DNA from: JAUSIF01 sp963711595
GTDB lineage: Bacteria > Pseudomonadota > Alphaproteobacteria > Rhizobiales > Xanthobacteraceae
Direction of reading: 5' to 3'
DNA: 64,000 nucleotides
NCBI GenBank assembly: GCA_963711595.1
Contig: CAVQER010000003.1
Coordinates: 118,657-182,656 of the forward strand
Made by a program: the position numbers and the translations under genes. Below the pieces are notes generated by a model that saw only the letters and a list, made by a program, of their open reading frames with translations, had not been told where the DNA came from and searched no databases. The first letter of the stretch is position 1, and each line of letters starts with the position of its first letter. This document shows positions 56,487 to 64,000 of this stretch, in pieces.

Positions 56487-57652
56487 TGGACTGTTACCTC
56501 CTCCACCTTGCCGTCGATGATCGTCAGCCGAATTGCGTCGTCGCCGTAGAGCACCGAGCTCGGGCTCGATCCGGAAAAGACGCTGAAGCTTGCGCTGGAT
56601 TGGGGCGCGATGTCCGCCGGCCCACCGGCGACAAGATTGAAGCCGACGCCGGTCGCACCCTGCAGAAGCGACGTCATCCATTCGATCCGGTTAAGACGTG
56701 CGGCGAACGCAATGGTTCGCACCGTCTCGAGCAACCGGCCCGTCCCCATCGGCACGAAGACGTCCTGCAAGTTGTCGGATCCCAGTCCGACGGGAATGCC
56801 TGCGTCGATCAACTTGTCGACCGGTGCGAGGGGGAGGCCGAACAACAGCACGCTTGGCGCGATGACGACGGTCGCGCCCGAGTCCTTGATCCGCGCGATC
56901 CATCGATTCTGCTCGGCGAACGGCTGTTTCCCGAGGCTAAGGCAATGAACCAGCGTCAATCCCGGGATATCGCCCGCATGTTCGAACACGATCGGCAGCT
57001 TGAAGTGCTCCGCCGTTCCGGGTTCGTCGACGTGGACTTCGAGCGGGAGCTTCGCTTGCCGCGCGATGCGCGCCGCGGTCTTGATGTGATTGGTGGGATC
57101 CGCCTCGATGTCCGTATGGGCGCCGATCGCGTCCGCCCCGCCGGAAGCCGCCTCGGTGAGGAAGTCGGCCACGCGGTCCGTCATTCCTTCCTGGGCGAAG
57201 GCGATGATCTTGATCTTCATCGCTCCATCGATCGTCTTCCGCGCCGCGAGCGCGCCTTCGAAGCCGGCAAGACCCCAGGTTTCGTCCACATCGACAAGCG
57301 CCCGGACGTAGCGCGTTCCTTTCGCGCGCAGCCCGCGCAACGTGCGGACCATTCGCTCGCTCAGCTGGGCAGGCTGCGATTTCGCGCTGCGTTTGACGTT
57401 GGCCATGGCCGCGATGGCTTCTTCCAGCGTGCTGGGCGGTTTGGTTCCGGCGGAAACGGTCCCGCTCTTATCGAGGTGGATATGGCTGTCCGACAGCGGG
57501 CGCAGGCATAGACCCCCGCGGCCGTCGATCTGCTTCTTACCGGCGAGCGACTTCGTCTTGGCAACGGACGCGATCTTGCCGCCTTCAATTCCTATGTCGA
57601 CGGCTCGTCCATCGAGCAAGTGGACGTCGCTGATGACCAGATCGAGAGTCAT
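56483..57652 (-). CDS. Amidohydrolase, cytosine deaminase-like
   Basis: 389 residues of the metal-dependent amidohydrolase superfamily. Metal ligands are visible in DSHIHLDKSG (HxH), LEVHVDEPGT, LVHCLSLG and VGLGSDNLQD. SHIHLDK and HVDEP are typical of the cytosine deaminase/isoguanine deaminase branch. Here it probably removes an exocyclic amino group from a triazine or pyrimidine before ring opening. ATG 57650-57652 overlaps the amidase stop, and its own stop overlaps the next ATG. Confidence 0.87.
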   Translation of the reverse strand: MTLDLVISDVHLLDGRAVDIGIEGGKIASVAKTKSLAGKKQIDGRGGLCLRPLSDSHIHLDKSGTVSAGTKPPSTLEEAIAAMANVKRSAKSQPAQLSERMVRTLRGLRAKGTRYVRALVDVDETWGLAGFEGALAARKTIDGAMKIKIIAFAQEGMTDRVADFLTEAASGGADAIGAHTDIEADPTNHIKTAARIARQAKLPLEVHVDEPGTAEHFKLPIVFEHAGDIPGLTLVHCLSLGKQPFAEQNRWIARIKDSGATVVIAPSVLLFGLPLAPVDKLIDAGIPVGLGSDNLQDVFVPMGTGRLLETVRTIAFAARLNRIEWMTSLLQGATGVGFNLVAGGPADIAPQSSASFSVFSGSSPSSVLYGDDAIRLTIIDGKVEEVTVQ

Positions 57653-59109
57653 GCGCTCTCCTTGAGTTTCTTGTTTGGATTGGCCGGAAGCTGAATCGGA
57701 TGCCGCGCCGCGAACGTTTGACAGGCTCGAAGAACCCGGGCGTCGTCGTAGATCGGTCCGATCACCTGGAGTCCGACCGGGAGCCCGTCCGTCGTAAATC
57801 CGCACGGCACCGAGGCGGCCGGTTGCATGGAGAGGTTTGCGCCGGCGTTGAGCGCAATTCCCCAGTCTCCGTGCTTGACGAATCTCTCCTCGGTCGGAGC
57901 CTCTACGCCGGCGGCGAACGGCGGGATTGCCGAAACAGGCGCAAGCAGCAGATCGAAGTCGCGGAAGAACCGGCGGATGTGGGCGCCGAACCTTTCCCTG
58001 GCTCTGCGCGCTGCGAGGTAGTCGAGTAACGAAATCTGCGCGCCGGCGTCGGCCGCCTCGACCACAGTGCGTTCCATCTTCTCCTTGTCAGCATCCGTGA
58101 ATGCGAATTGTCGGAAGGCGTTGGCAAGTCCCGCCCCGAGCAGCGTGTACAGAATCTCGGTAGGCGAGTCGTAGACGTGCTCGACGAGCGTGACCGACGC
58201 TCCCATGTTGGCAAAGTCATTCGCCGCCCGGTCGACGATGCCTCGTATCTCCGGATCGATCGACGCAAAGCCGAGCGTGGGGCTGTAGGCGATGCGCAGC
58301 CCTTCGACCCCGCGATCGAGGCCTTCGCGAAAATCCTGCCCGGTATACGGAAGCGAGTAGTGGTCGCGGTCGTCAGGCTCGCTGATGACGGTGAGGCACA
58401 GCGCTGAGTCCTCGACCGAGCGGGTGATGGGTCCGATGACGGCCAGTGTTCCGAGGTAGCTGCACGGATAGTCCGGCACCAGGCCGAACGTCGGCTTATG
58501 TCCGAAGGTGCCGGTGAACGCCGCGGGGACTCGAATCGAGCCCGCCGCATCGGAGGCGAGCGCGATCGCGCCCATCCCGGCCGCGACCGACGCAGCCGCC
58601 CCGCCGCTGCTCCCGGCCGGGGTTTTCTCCGGATTCCACGGGTTTCGTGTCACGCCGCACATTTCCGAATGCGTGATCACCCGCGTCGCGAACTCGGGGA
58701 CCGTTGTTTTTCCGAACAGGACAGCCCCGTGCTCGCGCATGCGAGCGACAGAGGGCAAGTCCTCATTCCACGGGCCGCGGTCCATCAATGCCCGCGATGC
58801 CCGAAGCGTCGGCCAACCCGCCGTATAGGATAAGTCCTTCACTGAGACGGGCACGCCGTCGACCAGTCCGGCCGGTTCGCCGCGGCGCCATCGCGTCTCG
58901 GATCCACGCGCCGAGTGGAGGGCGGAGTCGCGGTCGAGAAGGCAGAACGCGTTGATCTCGCCGTTCCGGTTCTCGATCCGATCGAACACGGCCTCAATCA
59001 CCTCGACCGGAGAAACCTCGCGCGTCCGAAAGAGGGTTACGAGATCGGTCGCAGTCAGATCCGCGAGTTCGCGCGATGGAGAAGCGATATTCTTGTTTTG
59101 CTGTGACAC
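57649..59109 (-). CDS. Amidase-signature family hydrolase
   Basis: 486 residues with the Ser-cisSer-Lys triad: Lys91 in VPVSVKDLS, a cis-Ser in TPAGSSGGAAAS (167-168) and nucleophile Ser191 in DAAGSIRVPA. Full family length. In cyanurate pathways an amidase of this family (AtzE/AtzF type) acts on carboxybiuret or allophanate, and in the barbiturate route ureidomalonase is a candidate; the present sequence does not decide between them. It lacks the extra C-terminal domain of allophanate hydrolases. Four bases separate it from the permease gene upstream. Confidence 0.88.
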   Translation of the reverse strand: MSQQNKNIASPSRELADLTATDLVTLFRTREVSPVEVIEAVFDRIENRNGEINAFCLLDRDSALHSARGSETRWRRGEPAGLVDGVPVSVKDLSYTAGWPTLRASRALMDRGPWNEDLPSVARMREHGAVLFGKTTVPEFATRVITHSEMCGVTRNPWNPEKTPAGSSGGAAASVAAGMGAIALASDAAGSIRVPAAFTGTFGHKPTFGLVPDYPCSYLGTLAVIGPITRSVEDSALCLTVISEPDDRDHYSLPYTGQDFREGLDRGVEGLRIAYSPTLGFASIDPEIRGIVDRAANDFANMGASVTLVEHVYDSPTEILYTLLGAGLANAFRQFAFTDADKEKMERTVVEAADAGAQISLLDYLAARRARERFGAHIRRFFRDFDLLLAPVSAIPPFAAGVEAPTEERFVKHGDWGIALNAGANLSMQPAASVPCGFTTDGLPVGLQVIGPIYDDARVLRACQTFAARHPIQLPANPNKKLKESA

Positions 59110-59112
59110 GGC

Positions 59113-59934
59113 TTACTCCATTCCGCGATAAGCCCATGCCGTCATCCGTCGCTCGAAAATCGCGGCGACGAGGTAGAAGACGACACCCATTGCGGCGAGA
59201 AGCAGGAGCCCGGCGAACACGAGCGGTATGTCGAGATTGCCGCTCGCCACCACCATCAGATAGCCGAGCCCGCCATTTGCAGCGGCCATCTCCGCGATCA
59301 CGGTTCCGATGAACGCCGAAACGATCGCGAGATTGACGGAGCCGAAGAACTGCGGCATCGCGCGGGGAATACTGACCTTCCACAACACATCCCACTTGCG
59401 CGCTCCGAATGAGCGCAACATGTCGTCGAGTTCAGGCTCGGTGGTGGCTACGGCCGTCGCGACGACCACGAGGACGGGAAACACGCATGTGACCGCGGCG
59501 GTCAGGACTGCGATGTTCGGGCCGTACCCAAACCAAACGACGAAGATCGGCACGAGTGCGATTTTTGGAATTGTGTTGAAGCCGATCAGCGTCGGATAAA
59601 CAGCACCGTAGATCGAGGCGCTGGAGCCGACGATGGCTCCCAGGACAAGCCCGAGTCCGGTTCCGACAACGAAGCCGATCAGAGTCGTCACGGCGGTCTG
59701 CTGCGCGTTGATCATGATCGCCGAATAGTTGTCGATCAGAACGGGAAACACCCGGCTTGGCGCCGGCAAGATGAAGTCGGAAATACTGAACGCGCGGCAG
59801 ACGACCTCCCAGATCACGAACAAGGCGACTGCGAAGGCAACGGGCAGCACGAAATAGCTGAGGGCGCGCTGGCCGGCGTCCAGCGTGCGCTCGAGCCGGT
59901 CCGGTTGCTTCTGGTCCGTCGCTATGTCGCTCAT
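59113..59934 (-). CDS. SsuC/TauC-type ABC transporter permease
   Basis: 273 residues with about six membrane helices and the EAA loop EPELDDMLRSFGARKWDVLW. Starts MSDIATDQKQPDRLERTLDA. ATG 59932-59934 overlaps the stop of the ATPase gene. It belongs to the nitrate/sulfonate/pyrimidine-precursor importer class. A second permease of the same class (61867) occurs in the operon, so the transporter may be a heterodimer. Confidence 0.9.
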   Translation of the reverse strand: MSDIATDQKQPDRLERTLDAGQRALSYFVLPVAFAVALFVIWEVVCRAFSISDFILPAPSRVFPVLIDNYSAIMINAQQTAVTTLIGFVVGTGLGLVLGAIVGSSASIYGAVYPTLIGFNTIPKIALVPIFVVWFGYGPNIAVLTAAVTCVFPVLVVVATAVATTEPELDDMLRSFGARKWDVLWKVSIPRAMPQFFGSVNLAIVSAFIGTVIAEMAAANGGLGYLMVVASGNLDIPLVFAGLLLLAAMGVVFYLVAAIFERRMTAWAYRGME

Positions 59935-60770
59935 TGCCGGGCCTCCGCAGAGCTCTTTGCGCGGAAGACTTCTTCCCGCACCGCTGCGACGGTCGCGACG
60001 AAGGGCGGATCGAAGGTCTGCTGCAGTGTGCGCGGACGATTGAAGGCGACTGCATGCCCCCCGACGATGCGGCCCGGCCGGGCACTCATCACGTAGATCA
60101 GGTCGGAAAGGTAGGCCGCTTCGCGAAGGTCGTGCGTGACGAGCACGACGGTGAACCGTTTCTGAAGCCACAGGTCTTGCAGTACGCCCCAGAGCTCCTC
60201 GCGCGTGAATGCATCGAGCGCCGCGAACGGCTCATCGAGCAGCAGGAGTTCAGGCTGATGGATCAGCGAGCGGCAGAGCGACACGCGCTGCTGCATGCCG
60301 CCAGAGAGCTCCCACGGATATTTGTCCTCAAACCCTGAGAGGCCGACGGTCGCGAGCAGATCCTCTGCTGAAGCGCGGTAGTTCTCGTAGTTTGAACGAA
60401 ACTTCGCCCGATGCGTCTCCGAGACTTCGAGCGGCAGCAACACATTGTCCAATGCGTTTCGCCACGGAAGCAGCGTTGGGTTCTGGAACGCCATGCCAAC
60501 GTTCTTCAAGGGACGCGTGACGAGTTCGCCGGCAACGCGGACGGTTCCTTCCGTCGCGACCATCAACCCCGAGATAAGCTTCAGCAGCGAAGACTTGCCG
60601 CAGCCACTGGAACCGACAATGGCGACGAATTCGCCCTGGTCGATCTTCAGGTCGGCGTTCTCGACCGCGAGGGTGCTGGACCTGCCCCCTCGCCGATAGC
60701 GCAGCTTGACCCGGTCCAGCCGAACCAACGGGTTGGCCGGACCGGATCTCCCGTTTCCGGATGGCTTCAT
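59931..60770 (-). CDS. SsuB/TauB-type ABC transporter ATP-binding protein
   Basis: 279 residues: Walker A VGSSGCGKSSLLKL near 53, signature ELSGGMQQRVSLCRSL near 158, Walker B LLLLDEPFAALDAFTREELW, and switch VTHDLREAAYLSD. All motifs intact. It overlaps the substrate-binding gene upstream (ATGA at 60767-60770) and the permease downstream, so it is embedded in a coupled importer operon. Confidence 0.92.
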   Translation of the reverse strand: MKPSGNGRSGPANPLVRLDRVKLRYRRGGRSSTLAVENADLKIDQGEFVAIVGSSGCGKSSLLKLISGLMVATEGTVRVAGELVTRPLKNVGMAFQNPTLLPWRNALDNVLLPLEVSETHRAKFRSNYENYRASAEDLLATVGLSGFEDKYPWELSGGMQQRVSLCRSLIHQPELLLLDEPFAALDAFTREELWGVLQDLWLQKRFTVVLVTHDLREAAYLSDLIYVMSARPGRIVGGHAVAFNRPRTLQQTFDPPFVATVAAVREEVFRAKSSAEARQ

Positions 60771-61825
60771 TGCGCCATCAACTTGTCCACGACTGCCTTT
60801 GGTACGGCCCGCTCTGCCGCGGGCGGTAGAAACTGGGAGGTGGACAAATCGTCTGGCGTGAGCTTGCCGGACAGCTTTTCCGCTGCAACGACGACGTCGA
60901 TCGATTGCTGCAGCTCACGCTTTCCGAAAGTGCCCAATCCGCCTTCCTTGACGTCGGGGCTCCTCAGCATCCGAGTCACATTCATCAGGAAGCGGGTGCG
61001 CTCGACGTCCCGCTTCAGCAGTGGGTCGCGCTTCAACAGCGCATCCAGTGCCGCTTCCGGGTTCGCGAGGCAGTCCTGATAACCGCGGTTGACGGCGTTC
61101 ACGACGCCCTGAACGACTTTCGGGCGCTCCTTGATGATCTTGTCGGTGGCCATCATTCCGATGTTGATAAGGTTCACGCCTTGCTCGCTGAACCGGATGA
61201 ACACCATGTCCTCATTCTTGATCCCGGCGGTGCTCAGGTTCGACCACGCAGTCTGCTCGTTCGCCGTGATCGCGTCTACTTTCCCCTGAATGAGCATCGC
61301 TTCGCGAAGATTGGCCGCCATGTGCTCCCACTTGATCGAGCCGGCGTTGATCTTCGTCGCGTCGATGAAAGCAGGGAACATCTTGAAGGCGGCGTCGCCC
61401 ACCGGCGCACCAAGCGTCTTTCCTTCCAGATCCTTCGGCTTGGTGATATTGCGCGACTTGAGCGTCACCACCGACAGATCCGACGGCGCATCCTGGTAGA
61501 TCGCCTTCACCTGCTTGTCGGGGTTCTGGATGTTGAACCGGATGACAGCGCCGATGTCGCCGAACCCGATGTCGTACGCACCACTCGCTAGGCGATTGAC
61601 GACGTTCGCAGATCCGTCGCCGGCATCGAGCGTCACCTCAAGCCCTTCCTTGGCGAAATAGCCCTTGTCCTGTGCGAGGAACAAGCATCCGTGCACGCCG
61701 TAGAACTTCCAGTTCAGCGTGATCGGCAACTTTGTCAGGGTCTGCGACAGTGATTGACTTGCACTGACGGTCAACAGCGCCATTGCAGCGAATGTCGCCG
61801 TCTTGGCTACTCGATTGCGTAACAT
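60767..61825 (-). CDS. ABC transporter substrate-binding protein, SsuA/ThiY-like
   Basis: 352 residues. Signal peptide MLRNRVAKTATFAAMALLTV ends near SLSQT. The mature start PITLNWKFYGVHGCLFLAQD and YFAKEGLEVTLDAGDGSANV match the NMT1/ThiY-like periplasmic proteins that bind pyrimidine precursors, nitrate or sulfonates. GGGAGGGTGTC precedes ATG 61823-61825, a strong site, consistent with high expression. In this operon the ligand is probably a triazine, pyrimidine or biuret-like compound (inference). Confidence 0.9.
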   Translation of the reverse strand: MLRNRVAKTATFAAMALLTVSASQSLSQTLTKLPITLNWKFYGVHGCLFLAQDKGYFAKEGLEVTLDAGDGSANVVNRLASGAYDIGFGDIGAVIRFNIQNPDKQVKAIYQDAPSDLSVVTLKSRNITKPKDLEGKTLGAPVGDAAFKMFPAFIDATKINAGSIKWEHMAANLREAMLIQGKVDAITANEQTAWSNLSTAGIKNEDMVFIRFSEQGVNLINIGMMATDKIIKERPKVVQGVVNAVNRGYQDCLANPEAALDALLKRDPLLKRDVERTRFLMNVTRMLRSPDVKEGGLGTFGKRELQQSIDVVVAAEKLSGKLTPDDLSTSQFLPPAAERAVPKAVVDKLMAQ

Positions 61826-61866
61826 GACACCCTCCCGGTTTTGTTTACGCGCATGCTGGTTCGATT

Positions 61867-62700
61867 TCACTTGTCTTCACCACGGTACGCCCACTGCGTG
61901 AACTGCGTTTCGAGGAAGACGCAGATCGCGTAGAAGGCGACGCCAAGAACCACGAGCCACATCACTGATGCGAAGACGAGAACGATGTCGAAGTCCGACA
62001 TCGCCCGCATCATGAGAAACCCAACTCCGGAATTGGCAGCGATGGTCTCCGATGTGACCGCGCCGACGAACGCCAGCGTGATCGCGATCTTTAGCGACCC
62101 GAAAAAATACGGCATCGACTGCGGGATACCGACCTTCAGAAGAACATCCCGGCGCCGCGCCCCGAGCGAGCGCAGCACATCGTTCAACTCGGGCGCCACC
62201 GAAGCGATGCTGGTCGAGACGATGACGAGAACCGGAAAGAGACAGATCAGCATCGCGGTGAGCACAGCCGGCACGAAGCCGATGCCGAACCAGATGGTGA
62301 GGATCGGAACGAAAGCGACTTTCGGGATCGCGTTGAACCCGATCAGGCTCGGATAGCTCATGCGCTGAAAGGTGCGTGAAGCACCGATCGCGACGCCCAG
62401 CACAAAGCCGATGGCTACGCCCAACGCGAAGCCGACAACCGTCGACACGGTTGTCTGAAGGAGGTGCGGGGCGATCGTGCCCCAGCGTCCGAACATCACT
62501 TGAAAGATCTGCGACGGGCGGGGCAGGGCGAACGGAGACACGTTGAAAAGGACGCAGCCCACTTCCCACACGACGAGAAGGCCGAATGCAAACGCCGTGG
62601 GACCAACGAGGCCGCGAACCGGAACGTTCCAGCCTCCCTCGTCCGCATCGACGACCGCACGCACCCGACGCTCCTCCACTCGCTCGAAGTATTTATTCAT
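61867..62700 (-). CDS. SsuC/TauC-type ABC transporter permease, second copy
   Basis: 277 residues, about six helices, EAA loop APELNDVLRSLGARRRDVLL. It shares the YPSLIGFNAIPKVAFVPILT block with the permease at 59113 (YPTLIGFNTIPKIALVPIFV), so the two are related paralogues. It is the first gene of the operon. ATG 62698-62700 (MNKYFERVEERRVRAVVDAD) is used; an extension of 20 residues to 62760 would overlap the operator region and is unlikely. Confidence 0.9.
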   Translation of the reverse strand: MNKYFERVEERRVRAVVDADEGGWNVPVRGLVGPTAFAFGLLVVWEVGCVLFNVSPFALPRPSQIFQVMFGRWGTIAPHLLQTTVSTVVGFALGVAIGFVLGVAIGASRTFQRMSYPSLIGFNAIPKVAFVPILTIWFGIGFVPAVLTAMLICLFPVLVIVSTSIASVAPELNDVLRSLGARRRDVLLKVGIPQSMPYFFGSLKIAITLAFVGAVTSETIAANSGVGFLMMRAMSDFDIVLVFASVMWLVVLGVAFYAICVFLETQFTQWAYRGEDK

Positions 62701-62729
62701 TTGTGCGTATCGCGCGCAATAGTTCGTTG

Positions 62730-62742
62730 CATATAAAATATG
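62730..62742. promoter_or_regulatory. Inverted repeat in the divergent GntR/importer promoter
   Basis: CATAT-AAA-ATATG lies 29 bp upstream of the permease ATG and 70 bp upstream of the GntR ATG. It is AT-rich amid GC-rich flanks and may be the operator of the FCD-type GntR regulator, or part of a promoter. Confidence 0.45.
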
Positions 62743-62811
62743 TGCTATTGACCAAAACACGGGCAGCAGCCATGTCTGCGCATAATTACGAAGAGAAAGA
62801 AGAGCTTACGC

Positions 62812-63585
62812 ATGCCGAAAGCGATCAAGCTGGCGACCGCCACCCGGCTGGCCGAGCTCGAGTTCGACGCACCCGCAACCTCTGATCGTGCGACGCTCGC
62901 CGACGAGGTGGTCGATCGCTTGCGGGCCGAGATCGTCGCGGGGCGCCTGAAGCCGAGCGAGCGCCTGCGCTTCGAGGACCTGACGGCCCGCTACGGGGTG
63001 AGTGTCAGTCCGCTTCGCGAGGCTCTATCGCGGCTGACAGCCGAAGGTCTTGTGCAGCCCGACGCGCAGCGCGGCTATCGCGTTGCAGCCGTTTCGATGG
63101 GCGACCTTATCGACATCCTCGAGAGTCAGAAGACGCTCGAAGCCGTCGCTCTGCGGTTGGCGATCGCCGACGGCGACGATGTCTGGGAGGGTCAGCTGCT
63201 CGCCGCTCTGCACCGTTTGAGCCGATTGGAGTCGCGTCGCCAAAGCAAGCCGGACGAACGCTGGGCAGAAGAGTGGGAGGCGCGGCACCGCGAGTATCAT
63301 CAGGCGTTGATTGCGGGCTGCAGGCTGTTGTGGCTGAGAAAATTTTGTGCGCAGATGCGCGAGCACCTCGACCGGTACCGCAACATCGCCGAGGTTCCGC
63401 CGTCCCGCTTCCCAGCAGTAGCGATGCAGCACGGCGCCATCGTGGAGGCCGCGCTGGCGCGCGACGCCGATCGCGCGAGCAGCCTCCTGCACCAACACTA
63501 CGACGCGGCCGCGAAAATTATTCTCGATGCGATAGGCGAACCCTCGAATCCAAAATCGCGATCGAGGACGCCAAAGAACCGTTGA
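62812..63585 (+). CDS. GntR-family regulator, FCD subfamily
   Basis: 257 residues. The N-terminal winged HTH (about 27-95) contains LRAEIVAGRLKPSERLRFED, LTARYGVSVSPLREALSRLT. The FCD domain (105-240) has the metal or ligand positions ARHREYHQALIAGC and VAMQHGAIVEAALARDADRA. FCD regulators sense small organic acids. It diverges from the importer/amidohydrolase operon and probably represses it. The basic C-terminal tail (PKSRSRTPKNR) is longer than usual. ATG 62812 is chosen where the family N-terminus begins. Confidence 0.9.
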   Translation: MPKAIKLATATRLAELEFDAPATSDRATLADEVVDRLRAEIVAGRLKPSERLRFEDLTARYGVSVSPLREALSRLTAEGLVQPDAQRGYRVAAVSMGDLIDILESQKTLEAVALRLAIADGDDVWEGQLLAALHRLSRLESRRQSKPDERWAEEWEARHREYHQALIAGCRLLWLRKFCAQMREHLDRYRNIAEVPPSRFPAVAMQHGAIVEAALARDADRASSLLHQHYDAAAKIILDAIGEPSNPKSRSRTPKNR

Positions 63586-63946
63586 CTGGCCGCATCGCTA
63601 ACTGACAGCGAAATTAGGAGAACTATAAGGTTCAGGGTCCGCCCCTTTCGTACGAAGGTCACGTTCAATGGAGTGAACCTCCCTTAACATTCGGCCAGCG
63701 ACGTGAGAATGGATCTCGTTACAAAAGATGAATTTCGTACTCAGTCCAAACTACCGTGCGGCGCCGCGAACCGAACCTTAAACAGCGCCATCTGAGAAAC
63801 TGGGCGTCAGCGCGGCGCGTCAGACCGGTTCAACGCTCTCTCGTGCATACGGTTGCGGCCGAAAGTCCACGAACCAGCCAAGTAACGCCCGAAAATCGAG
63901 CGTCGTCCCAAGTGAGAGGATTTTTCGGCCGAGGACGATGACTGGT
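63586..63946. other. Intergenic stretch before the tRNA-like sequence
   Basis: About 360 bp with only one short plus-strand frame (63756-63941) that lacks a supported start. Nothing recognised. Confidence 0.45.
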
Positions 63947-64000
63947 TGGCGGAGGGAGCGAGATTCGAACTCGCGGCACAGTTCTCAAAAAAGGCCTTTG
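63947..64000 (-). tRNA. tRNA-Ser 3' end, partial (possibly only a 3' fragment)
   Basis: On the minus strand the T-arm GCGAG-TTCGAAT-CTCGC is followed by acceptor half TCCCTCC, discriminator G and encoded CCA (ending at 63947). Discriminator G with this acceptor suits tRNA-Ser. The 26 bases upstream within the window (CAAAGGCCTTTTTTGAGAAC and on) do not look like a serine variable arm and anticodon stem. So this may be a true tRNA cut by the window edge, or a 3' fragment of the kind left by an integrated element. Confidence 0.5.

Overview
The window reads as a GC-rich alphaproteobacterial chromosome, most likely Hyphomicrobiales near the Bradyrhizobium/Xanthobacteraceae side. I infer this from several HWE/HisKA_2-type histidine kinases, a Rhodobacter-type PmtA, a DUF3309 membrane peptide, FCD-type GntR control, and many small secreted proteins of kinds known to me from that order. 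I ran no database search. No rRNA, CRISPR array, transposase or phage gene was seen.

Layout. (1) 1-5.7 kb: aromatic-acid CoA catabolism. A minus-strand SDR-MarR-acyl-CoA dehydrogenase-CoA ligase operon diverges from a fused 2-aminobenzoyl-CoA (or salicylyl-CoA) monooxygenase/reductase, with two matching palindromes between them. (2) 5.8-11.8 kb: a membrane-lipid group with an LpxH-like phosphatase, phosphatidylserine decarboxylase, membrane-anchored class III aminotransferase, Mpo1-like protein, PmtA and a GT4 glycosyltransferase. (3) 11.9-27.0 kb: a second catabolic block with an IolC-DUF2090 kinase/aldolase, RpiR regulator, hydroxyisobutyrate-dehydrogenase-like enzyme, a complete Liv-type ABC transporter plus an odd third ATPase, two SDRs, a VAO/PCMH-type flavoprotein, a GlcF-like Fe-S protein and an FAD oxidoreductase. 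(4) 27.1-54.8 kb: an accessory-looking region of small, secreted, duplicated and signalling genes, an orphan sRNA candidate, dispersed repeats, and a three-gene exported-protein locus (46.3-51.1 kb) facing a LuxR-type regulator. (5) 54.9-63.6 kb: a ring-opening amidohydrolase operon (biuret/cyanurate or barbiturate type) with an SsuABC-like transporter and a divergent GntR regulator. The operon's last gene, biuret-hydrolase-like, is cut short where it meets region 4. A tRNA-Ser 3' end lies at the right edge.

Seven genes are broken by single frameshifts or a nonsense codon. Three of the breaks are one-base losses in or beside short homopolymers, which fits uncorrected long-read errors at least as well as real decay. 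Coordinates for these genes are given for the reconstructed full-length gene.

The less ordinary material is the exported locus at 46.3-51.1 kb, whose two larger proteins share a C-terminal tail; three scattered secreted proteins with a duplicated Cys/Trp motif; the four-repeat PSLSN protein; the minus-strand sRNA candidate near 43.3 kb; and a 103-bp repeat that occurs directly repeated 16.5 kb apart and begins with the same 12 bases as the complement of the tRNA-Ser 3' end.
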